In this document: piece by piece, positions 44,301 through 58,472 of the stretch | How positions within the stretch are numbered: position 1 is the stretch's first letter | How the letters are laid out: the number at the start of each line of letters is the position of its first letter | NCBI RefSeq assembly: GCF_964355755.1 | Contig: NC_092672.1 | Coordinates: 1,860,001-1,924,000 of the forward strand | DNA: 64,000 nt | Direction: 5' to 3' | DNA from: Antedon mediterranea | Lineage: Eukaryota > Echinodermata > Crinoidea > Comatulida > Antedonidae | Position numbers and translations under genes: made by a program | Notes under the pieces: model-generated | What the model was told of the DNA's origin: nothing | What the model saw: only the letters and a program-made list of their open reading frames with translations | Database searches by the model: none

Positions 44301-47300
44301 GTATATAATACATAACAATCTCATTACACAGTTAATTTTCCTACTTGTCTCAAACTACACCTAAAGCTCAATTTTACTTTCGCCCAAAGCAAAAAAAAAA
44401 GAAGAAGGTTGACAATAATGCTGTGAAAACAAGAAATCATGAGTTTTGTGACAGGACTTAAAGCTATTTTTATTACGTTCTGCAAATGATTTTGTACATG
44501 ATATGCTGCATCCAATCTGCATTCCAGCAGCATCACAAAAACTAAGGTCGTATAATAAAGTCGTCAGAAATGAGCTGAATTACGATGTTGGGTCACTCTC
44601 AGCGTGTACGGACAAATTTATTGATCGATATTGTGTTCATATAGATGACTCATCTAAACTACTTAAAGTGGTTCGCAAGCTTTTTCGATCGTCATCGGTA
44701 ATTGAGTTTGCCAATGTTCACATTCTACAGTTTGGCTAATTTACCATCGTGTAATAATCTTTTATTTAACATAGTATATAATTATTCCGAGGAAAAACTG
44801 ATTGAATTGTAATAATAATTTTGACAAGGTCTCAAAAGTTTGATTTTATATTATATTTAATTTACTGAAAACAAACTTTGGTTGCTACTGCAGTTTCTAC
44901 ACTGTATTTACTCCTTTAAACATGTTATGTAATAATTTTAGCTATTTTAGTGTGATCATAAACACAGTTTATTGCCGTGAACAGACTTCATAAAAAAATG
45001 AAAAAATAAATAGAAATATTATGATGACACCCTAACATGATGTGCACTTTCATAGTTATCATATCATTATTTTAATCAATTAAATTGGTTGTGGTCCAGA
45101 TAGTAAAAATGATAAAACCTGAACAAGATTGGCGCCAAAAAATTGGAAGCTATCAAAGATGCTATTGGCAATAGTCTCTCATCATTATAGATTAATTCCT
45201 CATTTATTATCTTAGATCAATCTTGATACTTTAATCTCACATGAGACGCATTAAGTGATTTCCTACATGACAACATTATAAGTTCATTTATTGATTGTTC
45301 TTAGAAATGCAACGATGGTGTATGAACTTTGCTAATTTCATTTTAAAATGCTTATATCTCCTAACCCCTTCTATGTGTCAGCCTTACCGTATTAAAGGCT
45401 GTGAAACATATGCGAAGCAATATCTTTTTAAAGCTCTGTCTAAACTATCAAACTAGTTTGACAAAAAAAGTGTGATGTGCCCAAATATAGTAGCCAGAAG
45501 CCCAAATATGGTAGTGATATGACATCATCATGTCTATATATGGGCACAATACAATATCTGTTTTAAGACTACAGCCTATTCCAGGGTCAATTAGTTTGGT
45601 ACTTTTAACAAGTTTTTACTGTAGCCTATATTATATATTTTTTTTAATGTTTAAACTTCCCGTAGAAGGCGAGTTCTTAGATGTCATGACCTAGTTAATT
45701 CTGCCATACTTAAATTTAACTGATTGAAACCCAGGAGCTTAAGTGTGTACCTGTAGTTAAACCATTTCATTTGCAACAAAAAGATGTGCTGTATTTTTAT
45801 CATCATTATTATCATCATTTTTATCATCATTATTATCATCATTATTATCATCATTTTTATCATCATTATTATCATCATTTTTATCATCATTTTTATCATC
45901 ATTATTATCATCATTATTATCATCATTTTTATCATCATTATTATCATCATTTTTATCATCATTTTTATCATAATTTTTATCATAATTTTTATCATCATTA
46001 TTATCATCATTTTTATCATCATTATTATAAACTCAACTATAAAACTGTAATCATAATTTTATCCAATTTCTTACACTAAATGATTGATTCTAAATTAAAT
46101 TAAAACCGTTTTGAATCTTGAATATTTTTCAGTAAATGTTTTCAACATAACTGAAGCAGTCACCTAATGAAAATGTATATATGCCACCATTTCTATGGTA
46201 GATTGGGGTATAAAGGTGCAAAAGTTTAAATGAAAGAGGATTACTATGTAAAGTATATATGGGCTATCATGACAGGTTATATATAATGTTCACAGCAAAA
46301 TGAACCACATAAATATACAGTATATATACACGGCAAACAACCTTTTATTGAAATTTAATAAAATTGTTATATTTTAAAATGTTTATTTTATTGTTAGGGA
46401 ATTGAATTTATCAATATGTATCATTGCGATCAAACACTTTTATGACATTTTTGTTCATTGCTACTAGTTACTTTAGTATATTTTACAGTTAAATGTTACA
46501 TACACAGCCTATACAGATCTTTCTATAAATATTTACTAAATGATGGATATGAATTACAAATTGTATAATATTTTATATTAATTTTTTGTTTAAATTTGTT
46601 AATTGTTAGAAAGTTTTCTTTAAATGACTATAGTGATACAAAACAATTTTAATTTTAGAATGACTGCAAACAGCGTCAGTTCATTAAATGCTTGCACTCA
46701 ACAATTTGTAGTTTAATATTATGCCTAGTAAATTTACCCTGCAATTACAGTGATAAAGCATTGTGTTTAGGTGTACAACAAATCCCCTATCAAGCTTGGT
46801 ATCCACTTGGACGCAACGCTAGGACGTAGGCGCAACACAATTGAATTGACCAATCACAAGCAACAATTCGGGTAATCCATCGTGTCGTACGGATTAGTCA
46901 AATCTCTTACGTTGAACTTACGGCCTTGCGTTGTGTCCAATTGGGAACCAAGCTTTAAAATTTAAACGTCACCAAAATATTTCATTTTCTAAATTGTTAG
47001 CAAATTCTTGAGATTGAAAGCAATGAAGAGCATAGATAAAAAGCACTATCAATGTGAGTAGTCTATAAAAGGGACTAAACGCTTGAACGACTCGACGAGC
47101 AAAGACAGTGAAGCAACCAAGCGTAACAAACATCCGCACATTCTTATAAACCAATCAGAGTTGCGATTACTTCCGATTTTGAAATTTCTTATAAAAAACA
47201 CTCAATTTCAGGATTTGGTGTAGTTGCAGAAACTATCACAACACAAATTGGTTTGTAAGCATGTGCAGATGTTTGTAACGCTCTATTGCTTCATAGTATT

Positions 47301-50300
47301 GAATGTCGTGTGTGCAACTGAAAAGTCCAAAATGTGAGAGATATACAACAAAGCAACTGTGTAGAATAACATCTGCATTTGTTTGGTTTTACCTGATGCG
47401 TTAGCGTGACTCGTATAGCCACCACGACCTGTCGGCGGTCGACTGTTCCGTCCAAGCGGATAACTCTGACCAGAGTTTGACAATCTGCTATAGCCTTTAA
47501 TTTTCAAACCACATCTTATTTTAACCATTACAAAAATCATTGCGAAAATAAAAATTATAAAAGCATAATTCAGAAAATTCTTAAATACGAGAAAGAATTT
47601 AAAATATTTGTTTGTAATTTCAGTTTTAAGTACGGGTAATAAATCGTCTATTATGTCTATGTTAAGCCGTGAATCTAAGATTTCTCAATTGTAGCTGATA
47701 CGATACGGAATGTTATGAATCGTAGATTGTAATAACTGTGATACATAATGTCAGGATATTTTACACCCTGTCAGAGAAATTTTGATATTTCTAGAACAAA
47801 GCCAATGTTACGTAGAAACTTTACATAATTATTCGGATCGAATTTTACAAATTTGATATTAAAGAGAAATTAAACAGCTTTATTAGAAGAAATATTAAAC
47901 GTTAAAGTAAGGAATTTAAGCGTTGATGAGAATTTGTTGAAGGGAAGGAAAAAAAATTTGGTATATAAAATTGAAATTTGACAATCTTGCACAATCTATT
48001 ATTTTATGGAAAAGGACTAATTTTAGGTCATTTTAATTTGAAAGGTTTAATCATCAACAAAATATATTTCATCCAGATATTTTTTATATTCACACAATTG
48101 CCAGAAATGTTTTCACAAGAGTTTATTCTGTTGTGACATATATTCATCTCATGAAAACAACGATATTTATTGTATTTTTGCGAGTAAGAGATAATTCATG
48201 TGACGACACGTCTGGTAACACAGCAAGGATAGTTGCAAGCAAATCTAAACTAATAAGAAATGTACAGCAATATTTTACGAGCTCGAACAACGTATAACTT
48301 GCAAAGTCTAAAAACTAAATCTATAATGAAACCAGTAGTGGCGACGACAAGATACAAGAAATGGGAAGGTTGTGTGAGACAGAGGGTAAGGGGGAAGGGG
48401 AAAATGTTTAAATGTAGGTAATATGCTATGCAACCATTTAACGATTTAGAACAAATTTGTTTGCATTTCATAAAACACATTATGAAGATTATTCAGTGTT
48501 ATTTTTAAATCTTCTCCACAATACCTTGGTTATAACACATCTATTATTTCTTTGGCAATAAAACTATAACTAATTAATATTAAGTTTATACTACTTTACA
48601 TACAAGTGTTAGGCATACAAAGATGCAGTTAATAATTTAACATTTTGAACACAATCACACATGGGAAAACATTATGCAAATTAATCTCATTAACATATTT
48701 AAATTAATCGAATCTTACTAAAGTTACTGTATCAATTGTTATCGTAAAATTTGGAATTTTAATGAATACATTACAGCATAAATTTTTAAAACCTATTTTG
48801 CAATTATTTAGCAAGCTTTTTAGGTAATACTGCTTACTGCAGTGACTGTTTTATAAACGTCTTTTCAAAAATAGTTACTGCAGTAACTGCATTAGAATAA
48901 TTTAGACATGATGCCTAATAATGTTCATAAAGTCTTCAGCAGTTTGATAGCTTTATACTGAAAGACCAAATTTGCTTTCAAAACTCTGTTGAGAATCAAG
49001 TTGTCAGGATTTAGCAATAATGAATTTATTAAGCTGGCATATTTCACACATCTTCTCATTGAATTTCACAGAAATACTTCAATCAGGACTTACACTCACT
49101 CAAATAGAACAACAATCGTCTGATACATTACTATAGATTTTATTTAATACGATTGATATTGACGAGGACGTGTCCATTAACTCCTATTTCTACACTTGAT
49201 CATTTCAAATCGATAAAAACACAAGAGTTGAATTATAAAATCAATTATTAAAATCTACGATCAATTGAGTTCCAAATGATATTAAGTGGTTAAATTCGGA
49301 AATGATAATTTAGTAATCTTACCGCCAAAATAAGGTATAGCTGAATAGTGTGGATATCCTCGTCCAATAGCAGCAAAGTTGGTAGGATACGCTTAAAGAT
49401 AAAAAGGTGACAAAAAATGAAACAAAACCAAATATTATTTGTATAACCAATATATTATGATTATATTAACCCAACATTGTTGTTTCCACTGATTTCACCA
49501 TTTCTTCACACACTTTGGAATTTGGTGCAGTTTCTGAAGCTATCACAATTAAAAAGCATATAACAAATAATTAGGTAGTTCAACTCTATATTAAAAACTG
49601 TAAAATAAATTGAACCTAAATCTTTAATGTTAGAAGTTAAGCACTATACTATATTACCATACTACAGTTGCAATACTTTATCACATGCACCCAATTTACC
49701 TTGTTAAAACCAGATTAATTTGTACACGTTTATGTGGAGAGCAGCAGATTTCATGAAAAATGTTATCTATTTAAAACTTGTAAAAAGTAATTCTTTTTAT
49801 ATCTTAATTATTTTGTTGAGGGACTGTAACACTAAGTAAAGTAGTAATTCACCCACTTCAACTAAATCAATATATTTACTTCAGCCGCCCTTATAAGCCA
49901 ATCAAAGCCCAGTTAATGATATACGATCTTTATACTAAGCTTTTAAGCCTATTCAAAAGTGCGTTCACATTTCGGTTATTACAGAATAACTAATATTAGT
50001 TTCCATGTGTGATGTACTATAAGACGTTTGGTTTGCCGGATGATTTGATTTTGGGTATCAAATTTGAGGTTAAACACTGAACGTACTAACTATGGTACTA
50101 TCTGAATTGTATCAGCTAAATTAATCTCTTGGTATTAGCAAGTATTCAGGAATCATTTCAATTAATACTCTACTGCAGTTACTGCAGTAACTACATTTTT
50201 TACTGCTACAATGGTTTGTCAGATTGTTACTTTATTTACTGCTACAATGGTTTGTCAGATTGTCACTCCACTACAGTGTGTAGCTACCCACAAAAAAACT

Positions 50301-53300
50301 TTTAAATAATCAACACAGGTTAAAAGAGAAAACAAAAATGTAGTTACTGCAGTAACTGAAAGTAGAATATTTTTACACGGTCCCTTTAATTATTAATGTA
50401 AATGAATCTTCTTGTTAATTTTTTTATTCATTTTTTATTTCATATACATCTAAGCTCAAGTAACTTGTTAATCATAAGATGTTAATACTATATCATGTGT
50501 TATTGGGTTTTGGCAGAGATGTGCGTTAAATTAAATACATTCACTTTTTAATTTACTTAATGAATTACTTTACAATAACAAAAATACATAATTTAAATAT
50601 TGTTATATTCGTATTTAAATAATAATGATGAAAATAATGTGTAATGATTTCTCTTTTGCCATTTATAGCTAAATTATTATTTGTTTTCTTAAATTATAAC
50701 TAAAATACTAACAAAACAGTCATTAACTAAACTACTATTTTCTTTGCAAACACAGTCAAACAAAATCTTTACATTAAATCTACAACCTTCAATAAAAATT
50801 GTAATTTTCTACTGAATGAGTGACATAATTATTAAATTTGGTTACAACTAATTTCTTTCTTAATACACACTGTCCATCACCTGTCTATGCTAATAAAAAT
50901 ACTTAATTGTGTATTTTCATTTCTTGACCTTTTGAGCGTGCTCGTAATGCATAGTTGTCCACTTGTAGTTTCATTTTAATATTGCTAAATTCTCGTTTGA
51001 GTTTTAAACGATAAATTTGGAATATAGTCTATTTAATTAAAATATATAAAATCTATAAGATCCTAATTACCTTATTATTGTTACCTTTATATTCATTGTA
51101 TTGTACCTTTTTATGATCATATATAGCTAAAGTGAAATGTTACCAACTCATAATGCTCAGTAATGTAGCCACAAGAAAAAAGTGGTGCGGTTTTCGCACA
51201 AAAAGGGAACAATCTCTGTTCAAGCACCTGGATTGGCCTCTGTAAAAAAGGTTAAAACCTTACCAACCATACTGGTGGCTACGGCCCTAGTGCACTGCTA
51301 ACCATGCACCTATCTCCAATAACGTACCTTACCAACCATACTGGTGGCTACGGCCCTAGTGCACTGCTAACCATGCACCTATCTCCAATAACGTCATTTT
51401 TTATACTATACCATAGAATTGAGAATGAAAAACAAAATGTGATGAGTACCTAGATACTGTCCATTGATGAGGCCCGTACCAACATCCACTATCATCTCCC
51501 CATCTGCAAATAGAAAAACCCAAACTTGGTTCTCAAAAACAATGTCATATATTTCGAATTGGAACCAACCATTCTCCAATTTAATAGGTATATATTGAAT
51601 AAATTGATTTTAAGGAAAATTTTCATCGTAACTTTTCTTTCAAATGATATCTGCCTTCACAATTGTAAATAGTTTTATATCTCTTTTATTTCTTTTTGTT
51701 TTTCTTTTATATTTTATTTTTGTTATAAATATGTTTACTGAAGCACTTTGGAAATCAGTAAATTTGTATTGAAAGTGTATTTCAATTAAAAGAAAGAACA
51801 AATAAATAAATAAATAATGTCAGGATGATAATGATGCACGATCATTAAGATTATGATGAAAATTGCCGTTTTTATCGTTTTAATGCTTGTAATATTTATC
51901 GTAATTCTATTTAGTTAGTACAGTTATCATTATATGTCTACGCCGCTCCTTATAAATACCATATATTATTATTATTATTATATATATTATTATATATTAT
52001 TATTATTTATTATTTATTATTTATTATTAGCACCACAGAAATTGTTACAGTATTTTATTTTATTTTTCAATAAACAACAATTTTTTTTTTTTTTGTATTA
52101 AGTTTCTCTGTATTTGATAAGGCTACATGTGCAGCCAAATATTAATATTTGTAAATAAAATAATAAGTATGTATGTAAATAATTGAATGTACTGAAGGTC
52201 TGGTATATGCTATATTACGTTTTTTTCTTGGAAAAGTATGTAATCTGGACTTAATTTAACTTTGGTGAAACAGAGCTTAAAAAATCCACTAAAAAGTGGC
52301 GCTAGGATAAAAAGAACAGAAATGATTTAATATTAAATGAATCAAACCCCAACAGAATCACTCAATTTCTTGCGATAACGTTATTTGTCATTAAAATAAT
52401 TACACACCATTCCGAGTTATTGTCTTCGCTGAAGAAATAGTTCCCAGCGTGCCACGTAAACCGTGAATTACTCATTGCGAGCGTACACGGGGGAAGAGTG
52501 CTTGCCTTTCGCCTATCTAAATCCACGATGACTGTAACAGATCCTTTTAACTTATTTAAACCGAAAATAATTCCATCCGGTTGATAAATCTGTTTTAGTA
52601 TTTGGTTACAACAGATCTTATATTACAATCAACTTGCATATTCTACAACATACTAATACTTATATTCCATGTATTCTGTATGATAACTGACCTAATTAAA
52701 ACACCAGAAACCCTAAATCTATTATACATAATGAAAACTACAGTATAACACCTCCACTGGGACACCTCTATTATGGAGACACTTTCCTGCGAAGGAACAA
52801 AGAGGATATATGTTACACTACAGCAAATCCCGATTCAGGGGACACCTCTATTATGGAGACACTTTTTTTTGGTCCTGAAGGTGTCCTTTAATAGGGATTC
52901 TACTGTAATTAATAATCTAATAAATTATTTGTAAATACATCTTTATAAAATATTTCTAAATAATAATAAGGATAAAGAGATTCCTACATACGGTAGTAGT
53001 TTATGTAATATCTACTGTGCATCTTGCATATTCTTAACCTAAAGACTAATTACTGTACATTGCTAGGTTAAACCTCATGTTTGATACCGTATTCAAATTT
53101 GCCGCCTAATAAATAAATCAGAAAATATATAAATAGTGGTAAATTGAGAATAGGATAAGATAAGATTTGATGATAAGAAAACTGGACTGGCAATCTTTAC
53201 TTGATATGAAGACTTATTTACCAAGAGGAGTGGGGTGTAATATAAAAAGGTAGAACATGATCAGTTCTTAACACGTTCATTACCAGCTTCACTAGTAAAT

Positions 53301-56300
53301 AACTAGAACATACACATAAATATATATTATACTGAATGAACAATTTGCAAAAATAAGACTATTAAATCATAAAATAAATATTATTATACGCTAAATAACC
53401 GAGGAAATGACTTTGGAAATTAGTAGGCTAAGCTATAAAACCTCACCAACTATGTAAACAAAATATCTAAGCTAGCTAGTCTAATAACTACACAATGGGT
53501 TTTAAATAGAAATTCTACTAACTACCATTAACCACATCTATCACTATGTAAGAACACTACAAACGAAAATGACCAGAAGAAATAAAAGGGCAGTAGATGA
53601 TATTGTTTTATTTTGTAAACATTGTTGTCTTATCAATGAGTTTGTGATGTTTATCAATTAATAAATAATTTATACATTGTGATTTTCAAATTAAAATAAG
53701 TAAAGTAAAAATTTTATATTATCGCATTATTCAAATTATAATTTTTTAGGTTAATGTATTCAAGGCGAAAAATGCAATTATCTCGTAAATTAGTAGAAAA
53801 ATTGCTTAAATATTTTGAATTCTATTTTTGACATTGGATTTTTTTCAATATTTCAAAAATATTTTTATATAAATTATAATAGTTAGAAATGTGCGTCAGG
53901 AAAATCGTAATTGAATTATGTAAAAAATAAATGGATTACTTAGTACAAAAAATACTGCGAGGAAAATACCTTTACGTGTTCATATGTTACAATATTTTAC
54001 ATGCCAATTTGGGTGAAATTCACTTTATGTTGTTGAAATGTACTTAAATTTTGTGCAAACGGTAAATATAAATTTTATAAAATAAAGCTCTTTTTAAAAA
54101 CATACAGTAAAGATTAAAATTCATTTTAAACATGTAAGTTTGTTTTACGAATGAAAGAATATTTTTAGTGTATAAAACTCGCAGTCGGAATGAGCTGATA
54201 AAACTTAAGTATGTAACCATATATGTTAGATTATCTGTTTTAAGAAACACAATACATCATTTAGATGTATAGTTTTTGCAATATTATATGCGAAGAAGAT
54301 TTCATAGTACTATTATAGCGTGTCTCTTGGTCTTTATAAAGATGGTTTAGTTTGTCGATGTGTTATCATTTTGAATAAAGTAAAAATATTCAAGTTTGTA
54401 TGCATATTAATAATGTTACCAGTATATAATGTGTTTAGAATGTTTTATTGAATTTAAAGTTGGTAGATTATTCAAAATAGTTATAAGAAAAAAAAATACC
54501 ACACATTAGGTAAAAAAAAAGTATCTTTTTAGTCAAAATTAAAATGCCACACCACCGTGCTACCAAACTGAAATCCATTTTTAGTCCATCTTTACCATTA
54601 TCATCAAGCGGACGCATTAGAGATGGAGTTCCACAATTACGTCTTTACCAATACCATCATGTTAGGTCTAGAATTTGACCTAGCACTGACATTTGGACGT
54701 TGCAGCAGAATATAATAAAGCCACAAGTGAAGAAATCAAAAGTGGGGAAAAAACATGAAGATTGGGAAGGGGAGGTGTCATCTGGCAACCAGATTGGCAC
54801 TTTCTAATTACCTCTTTAGCAGAAAATTGACTCTAGGGTAGAATATAACTTTGTGCAAGGAAAAATATACATATATTATATATTTAAACTCATCCGTTAT
54901 TTTTCCATTTAGATTTCTTTCCTTGGTAGCGTTTATTGTGATTAAAAAGTGCTAATTAAGATTAGCGAAATGTGCCGTGACTTCAAACCATTCAAAGCAT
55001 AGACAAACCTAGAGAACATCTTTTAAATTTCAAAAAAATTTATTCTTTTATAGAGTTAGCTATTCCTTTCCAAAGTTAGTGAAAATCACTCATGCGTTAC
55101 TGTCATTCAACCAATGTTTTCAAAAATTAATTTTTGAAATTTTTTCAAATTAAATGTTAATAAAACAGACCATTATTAATAATACAAATTTGAGATAGTT
55201 TTGTTTGTTTTGTGTTCTCTAGGCTGTGTCTATAACTTACCATGGTATGACATAGGCCCATACACACCTCTGAGCATGGCTCGCCCTCTAGCCATTTGTT
55301 GCGGTAACATTACTTCCTTTGGTTGCGCTTTCTTCGTCTCAACCTAAAAAGAATAATTCATTAAAAAGATAAACATAAACAGACACTTAGTACATTATAT
55401 TACAACAATATAAAGACAGTTATATTATAATGAAACAAATTTGTGAAAGAAACGCATCAAATTTATATTTCAAAACTTTCAAATATTGCGATATATTAGA
55501 TTTTTGCAGAAAAGCGTCAGTAATGTAGGTCTCTTCGTCACCCTAATAAAATCTGCTTATAAAGACAGCAGAAAAGTGGTGACTGCACCTTTAAGTAATT
55601 ATTCACTCAGATGAGTAGTATATCACAAGCAAACAACTGAGCAGCCAATGTGTTCATATATTCCCTACAGCAGTCTCATAAATTCTATCCTCTTTTTTCA
55701 CCCTTTATTTTAAAGGGACTTTGTTTTCTACCATCATGAATTAATATATGTATCAGAATTTTACATGTATCAATTGATAGTGATATTTAATGATGTCAGG
55801 ATGATAATAAGGCATGACAATTAAGATCATGATGAAAATTATGATGTCATGACGATGATAAGAAGATAATGAAGATAACAACAATGATGAAAGATAATCA
55901 ATATTTTCAAATTCTTTTTTTTTGTTTTTCTTTTAAATTTAAATTTCATTTAGGGACCAGATCAAAGTTAATTCAAATTGGCTGCAGTTACTGCACAGTA
56001 ACTATATTTTGTTTGTTTTTTAACTTGTGCAATTATTTAGCAAGATTTTTTTTTTTTTAACTAATGTAATACATTATTGCAGTATAACATGCATGTAGTT
56101 ACTGCAGTAACTGCAGCCCTTAGTATATGATAAATAAATGATCATTTAAATAAACTTTCTCTATCCCTTAGTTTAGTAAACCAATCAAAACAAAAGTAGA
56201 AAATCCAAAAACAAAAACTCGGAAATCTAAATTTAAAATTTGAAGAAATAATCTAGGTAGCATGCAGGATTGCGAAATGCAGCGACCGATGTTTGCACCT

Positions 56301-56924
56301 GAAGCTATTAACAACCTACAAGCTACTATGATGATGGAACATTTCCTTAGTTACTAGACATCGGTTAACACTTGCTTTATAGGCTTAGCGTAATGACGGA
56401 TCAAAGATTCTGTTTTTTCTAAAACATTTTTTGAGTGTTAACGAACAGAAGGATCAATATATTATAAATCCAATTTCAATTGGCCCCAGGAAATACAAGT
56501 CCGTAACAGGTGTTCGCCATCATTTTTCATGTTTTTGTCATTTTTATTTTCTTACTTTACAAAAAAATATAATATTTAATATGGAAAAATTTAAAATACT
56601 GCATGGATTAGGAAATAATTTTAAAATAATATTTCTAACTGACATTTACATTATTTTTTTATAGTTGCTAACTATTTTGTTATGTTCATATCATGTATAA
56701 ATGTAATTTAAAATTCTGTATGACTTATGGAGCTATAAATATTATTATTAATAATTATTAAAGTTTGCATTTAGGGTTGAAAATGATTATTTAAACTGTA
56801 TGGCTTAAAGAATTTTAAAATCATAATCATCATTTTCTAACCATTTTGTTGTTAAGTTCGTGGAACTGCTGTTCACAGATTTTTTCGACAGATTCTTCTT
56901 TTTCAAACGTTACAAATCCAAAAC
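41398..56924 (-). CDS. MSI: Musashi RNA-binding protein, partial (3' exons)
   Basis: Seven exons with matching phases: 56842-56924, 55241-55343, 51450-51503, 49323-49391, 47393-47494, 42332-42535, 41398-41591. Exon 56842-56924 encodes the RRM2 RNP1 region ([11 protein letters not shown]) and HELNNKM. The next begins [14 protein letters not shown], the Musashi signature after RRM2. Later exons match the family's C-terminal region: [19 protein letters not shown], then [10 protein letters not shown], then [21 protein letters not shown]. Musashi proteins bind UAG-containing mRNAs in the cytoplasm and control translation, notably in neural progenitors. RRM1 and the first half of RRM2 are not in the window and the last exon after MGQ (41398) is not identified. 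Introns are long and full of MITEs; several exons are short and in phase 1, so cassette use is possible. MSI1 against MSI2 is not resolved and may predate the vertebrate split. Confidence 0.88.
45430..45549. mobile_element. MITE family A, truncated copy
   Basis: Left end AAAGCTCTGTCTAAACTATCAAACTAG is complete; the right end is missing after ATATATGGGCACA. It is in a Musashi intron. Confidence 0.8.
45797..46032. repeat. ATC-rich microsatellite
   Basis: Imperfect ATCATTATT and ATCATTTTT units over about 235 bases. Frames open on both strands are low-complexity Met/Ile/Lys or His/Tyr runs and are not genes. Confidence 0.95.
46792..46955. mobile_element. MITE family B
   Basis: AAGCTTGGTATCCACTTGGACGCAACGC at the left mirrors GCGTTGTGTCCAATTGGGAACCAAGCTT at the right. 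TTGACCAATCAC occupies the interior. It is in a Musashi intron. Confidence 0.85.
48800..48905. mobile_element. MITE family C (CTGCAG type), partial
   Basis: Contains ATTATTTAGCAAGC, TTACTGCAGTGACTG and AGTTACTGCAGTAACTGCAT, shared with 50165-50372, 55978-56125 and 61637-61846. Confidence 0.6.
50165..50372. mobile_element. MITE family C (CTGCAG type)
   Basis: Ends CAGTAACTACATTTTT and AAAATGTAGTTACTGCAGTAACTG are inverted. The interior has a tandem TTTACTGCTACAATGGTTTGTCAGATTGT pair, a CTACCCACAAAAAA block and ACAGGTTAAAAGA. Confidence 0.8.
51257..51394. repeat. 69-bp tandem duplication
   Basis: Two apparently identical 69-base units starting ACCTTACCAACCATACTGG (51257 and 51326). They are GC-richer than the surrounding intron. 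On the minus strand each contains TTGGAGATAG and GGTTGGTAAGG, which look like an acceptor and a donor, but all three frames between them have stops. Confidence 0.9.
51956..52030. repeat. TTA microsatellite
   Basis: TATTATTATT and TTTATTATT runs of about 75 bases in a Musashi intron. Confidence 0.85.
52745..52905. repeat. Dispersed CTATTA-GGGACACC repeat, doubled
   Basis: Two partial copies of GGGACACCTCTATTATGGAGACACTTT, the second ending GGTGTCCTTTAATAGGGATTCTACTGTA, which is the inverted end of the family. The same family seeds the 38-bp minisatellite at 23890-24260. Confidence 0.65.
55978..56125. mobile_element. MITE family C (CTGCAG type)
   Basis: Ends GCTGCAGTTACTGCACAGTAAC and GTAGTTACTGCAGTAACTGCAGC; interior TTAACTTGTGCAATTATTTAGCAAG is the reverse complement of the interior at 61637-61846. 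It lies between the RRM2 exon and the VETKK exon of Musashi. Confidence 0.75.
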
Positions 56925-56954
56925 CTGAAAGATAAAAAGGTACAAAAATTAATA

Positions 56955-57175
56955 GCTATCAATTTATCAATATCTATCAATTTATCTAATAGATGTTTAT
57001 CAATTTATGTAATAAATATCTATCAATGTATAATCAATATCTATCAATGTATAATCAATATCTATCAATGTATAATCAATATCTATCAATGCATAATCAA
57101 TATCTATCAATTTATAATCAGTATCTATCAATGTATAATCAATATCTATCAATTTATTTAATCAATCAATATATC
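56955..57175. repeat. 21-bp tandem repeat
   Basis: About nine units of ATCAATATCTATCAATGTATA with minor changes. Its open frame is repeat-derived. Confidence 0.9.
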
Positions 57176-58281
57176 TAACGGATCATTTTTTCTGAGGCTT
57201 TAGCATATTGGGCTGTAAACATAAAGTATTATTTTTAATCATTAAATGCAATTAAAAAAATATTAACTTAAATAAAATAATTGATCAATCAATATCCAAT
57301 TAATCAATTATTAGCAACGTTCACTTATTCAGTTGTCAAACTCTATTTAAAAGTAATTCCAGTGATTAAATTTATTCAAACGAAATTAAGTCATAAGATT
57401 GGACAAATGCAATACTTCTTGCAAACATGTAAATAGCTGACAAACATTAGGTATCATTAATCATAGAACGTCCGATTTAAAATATGCAGACTTTAGTAAC
57501 TAGTCGTTGTAATCTCAACACATCACGCAATACACAATAGCATAATATTAACGGATTCTCAGTACTGTATCTAAATTTGTCATGTATTAAAATCAAAATT
57601 CCGTGAATCTAGCATCTCATCTTATTTGTTGAAAAAAACTATAAAATAGAATTTGTTATGAAGTAAAATTTAATAGCATATATTGCAAATTGTTCCTTGC
57701 ATTTGTTGTTTTGTTATCATGCATTTTAATTGCATAGTAATTTGTTTATTTTATAATTCATATTCTAAGATAAATATTTGTATTTTATCGTGAATACTGT
57801 CAGGGTGTATATATATATATTAATTGATATAATTTAATTCTAAAATAGACTAGACCTGTTCTGTATCACCAATTCTTTGCTGTATGTTGTTATATGTCTA
57901 TGAACCTGTATCTGTATTGCGTCCCTCAAGCTAAATCTCATTCATGAGCTAAGTGACCTCCACAGTAAACCACAGACAAGATTACCCGACATAGATAAAT
58001 GCAGATTCTACATCCTAATGTGTCCGGTTCAACGTCATTTAATGGCTTCTCTACTTTATGACATAACAAAATAATATAAATATATTTAACACCTTCTTTA
58101 GCTTACACATTGGTCTAAAAGCAGTGCTTACCCAACCCAGAGGTCGTACTTAATAAATGTATAATCAATAATTATGTTTCAGAATTATTGTACTAATGAC
58201 GGCAAATGGAAATGTTTTTATATCATTTTTTTAAGCATCAGTTATAGCATTTAATTTAATGGTTCTATATGCCACTGTGTT

Positions 58282-58472
58282 AAGCCTTGTTTCTACTATC
58301 AAACTTTATGTGACAAAAATAAATGTGATGTGCCTACATATGAACATGATGATGTTGTATCACTACCATATTTGGGCATATCACTACCATATTTGGGCAT
58401 ATCACTACCATATTTTGGCATATCATCACCATATTTTGGCACATCACATAAAGTTTGATAATGTAGAGCTTT
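58282..58472. mobile_element. MITE family A copy with expanded centre
   Basis: Ends TTAAGCCTTGTTTCTACTATCAAAC and AAGTTTGATAATGTAGAGCTT. The centre has four ATCACTACCATATTTGGGCAT-type units, an expansion parallel to that at 20976-21158. Confidence 0.85.

Noticed and set aside
45684-46079. Frames on both strands rich in Met/Ile/Lys or His/Tyr
   Set aside because: Microsatellite translation.
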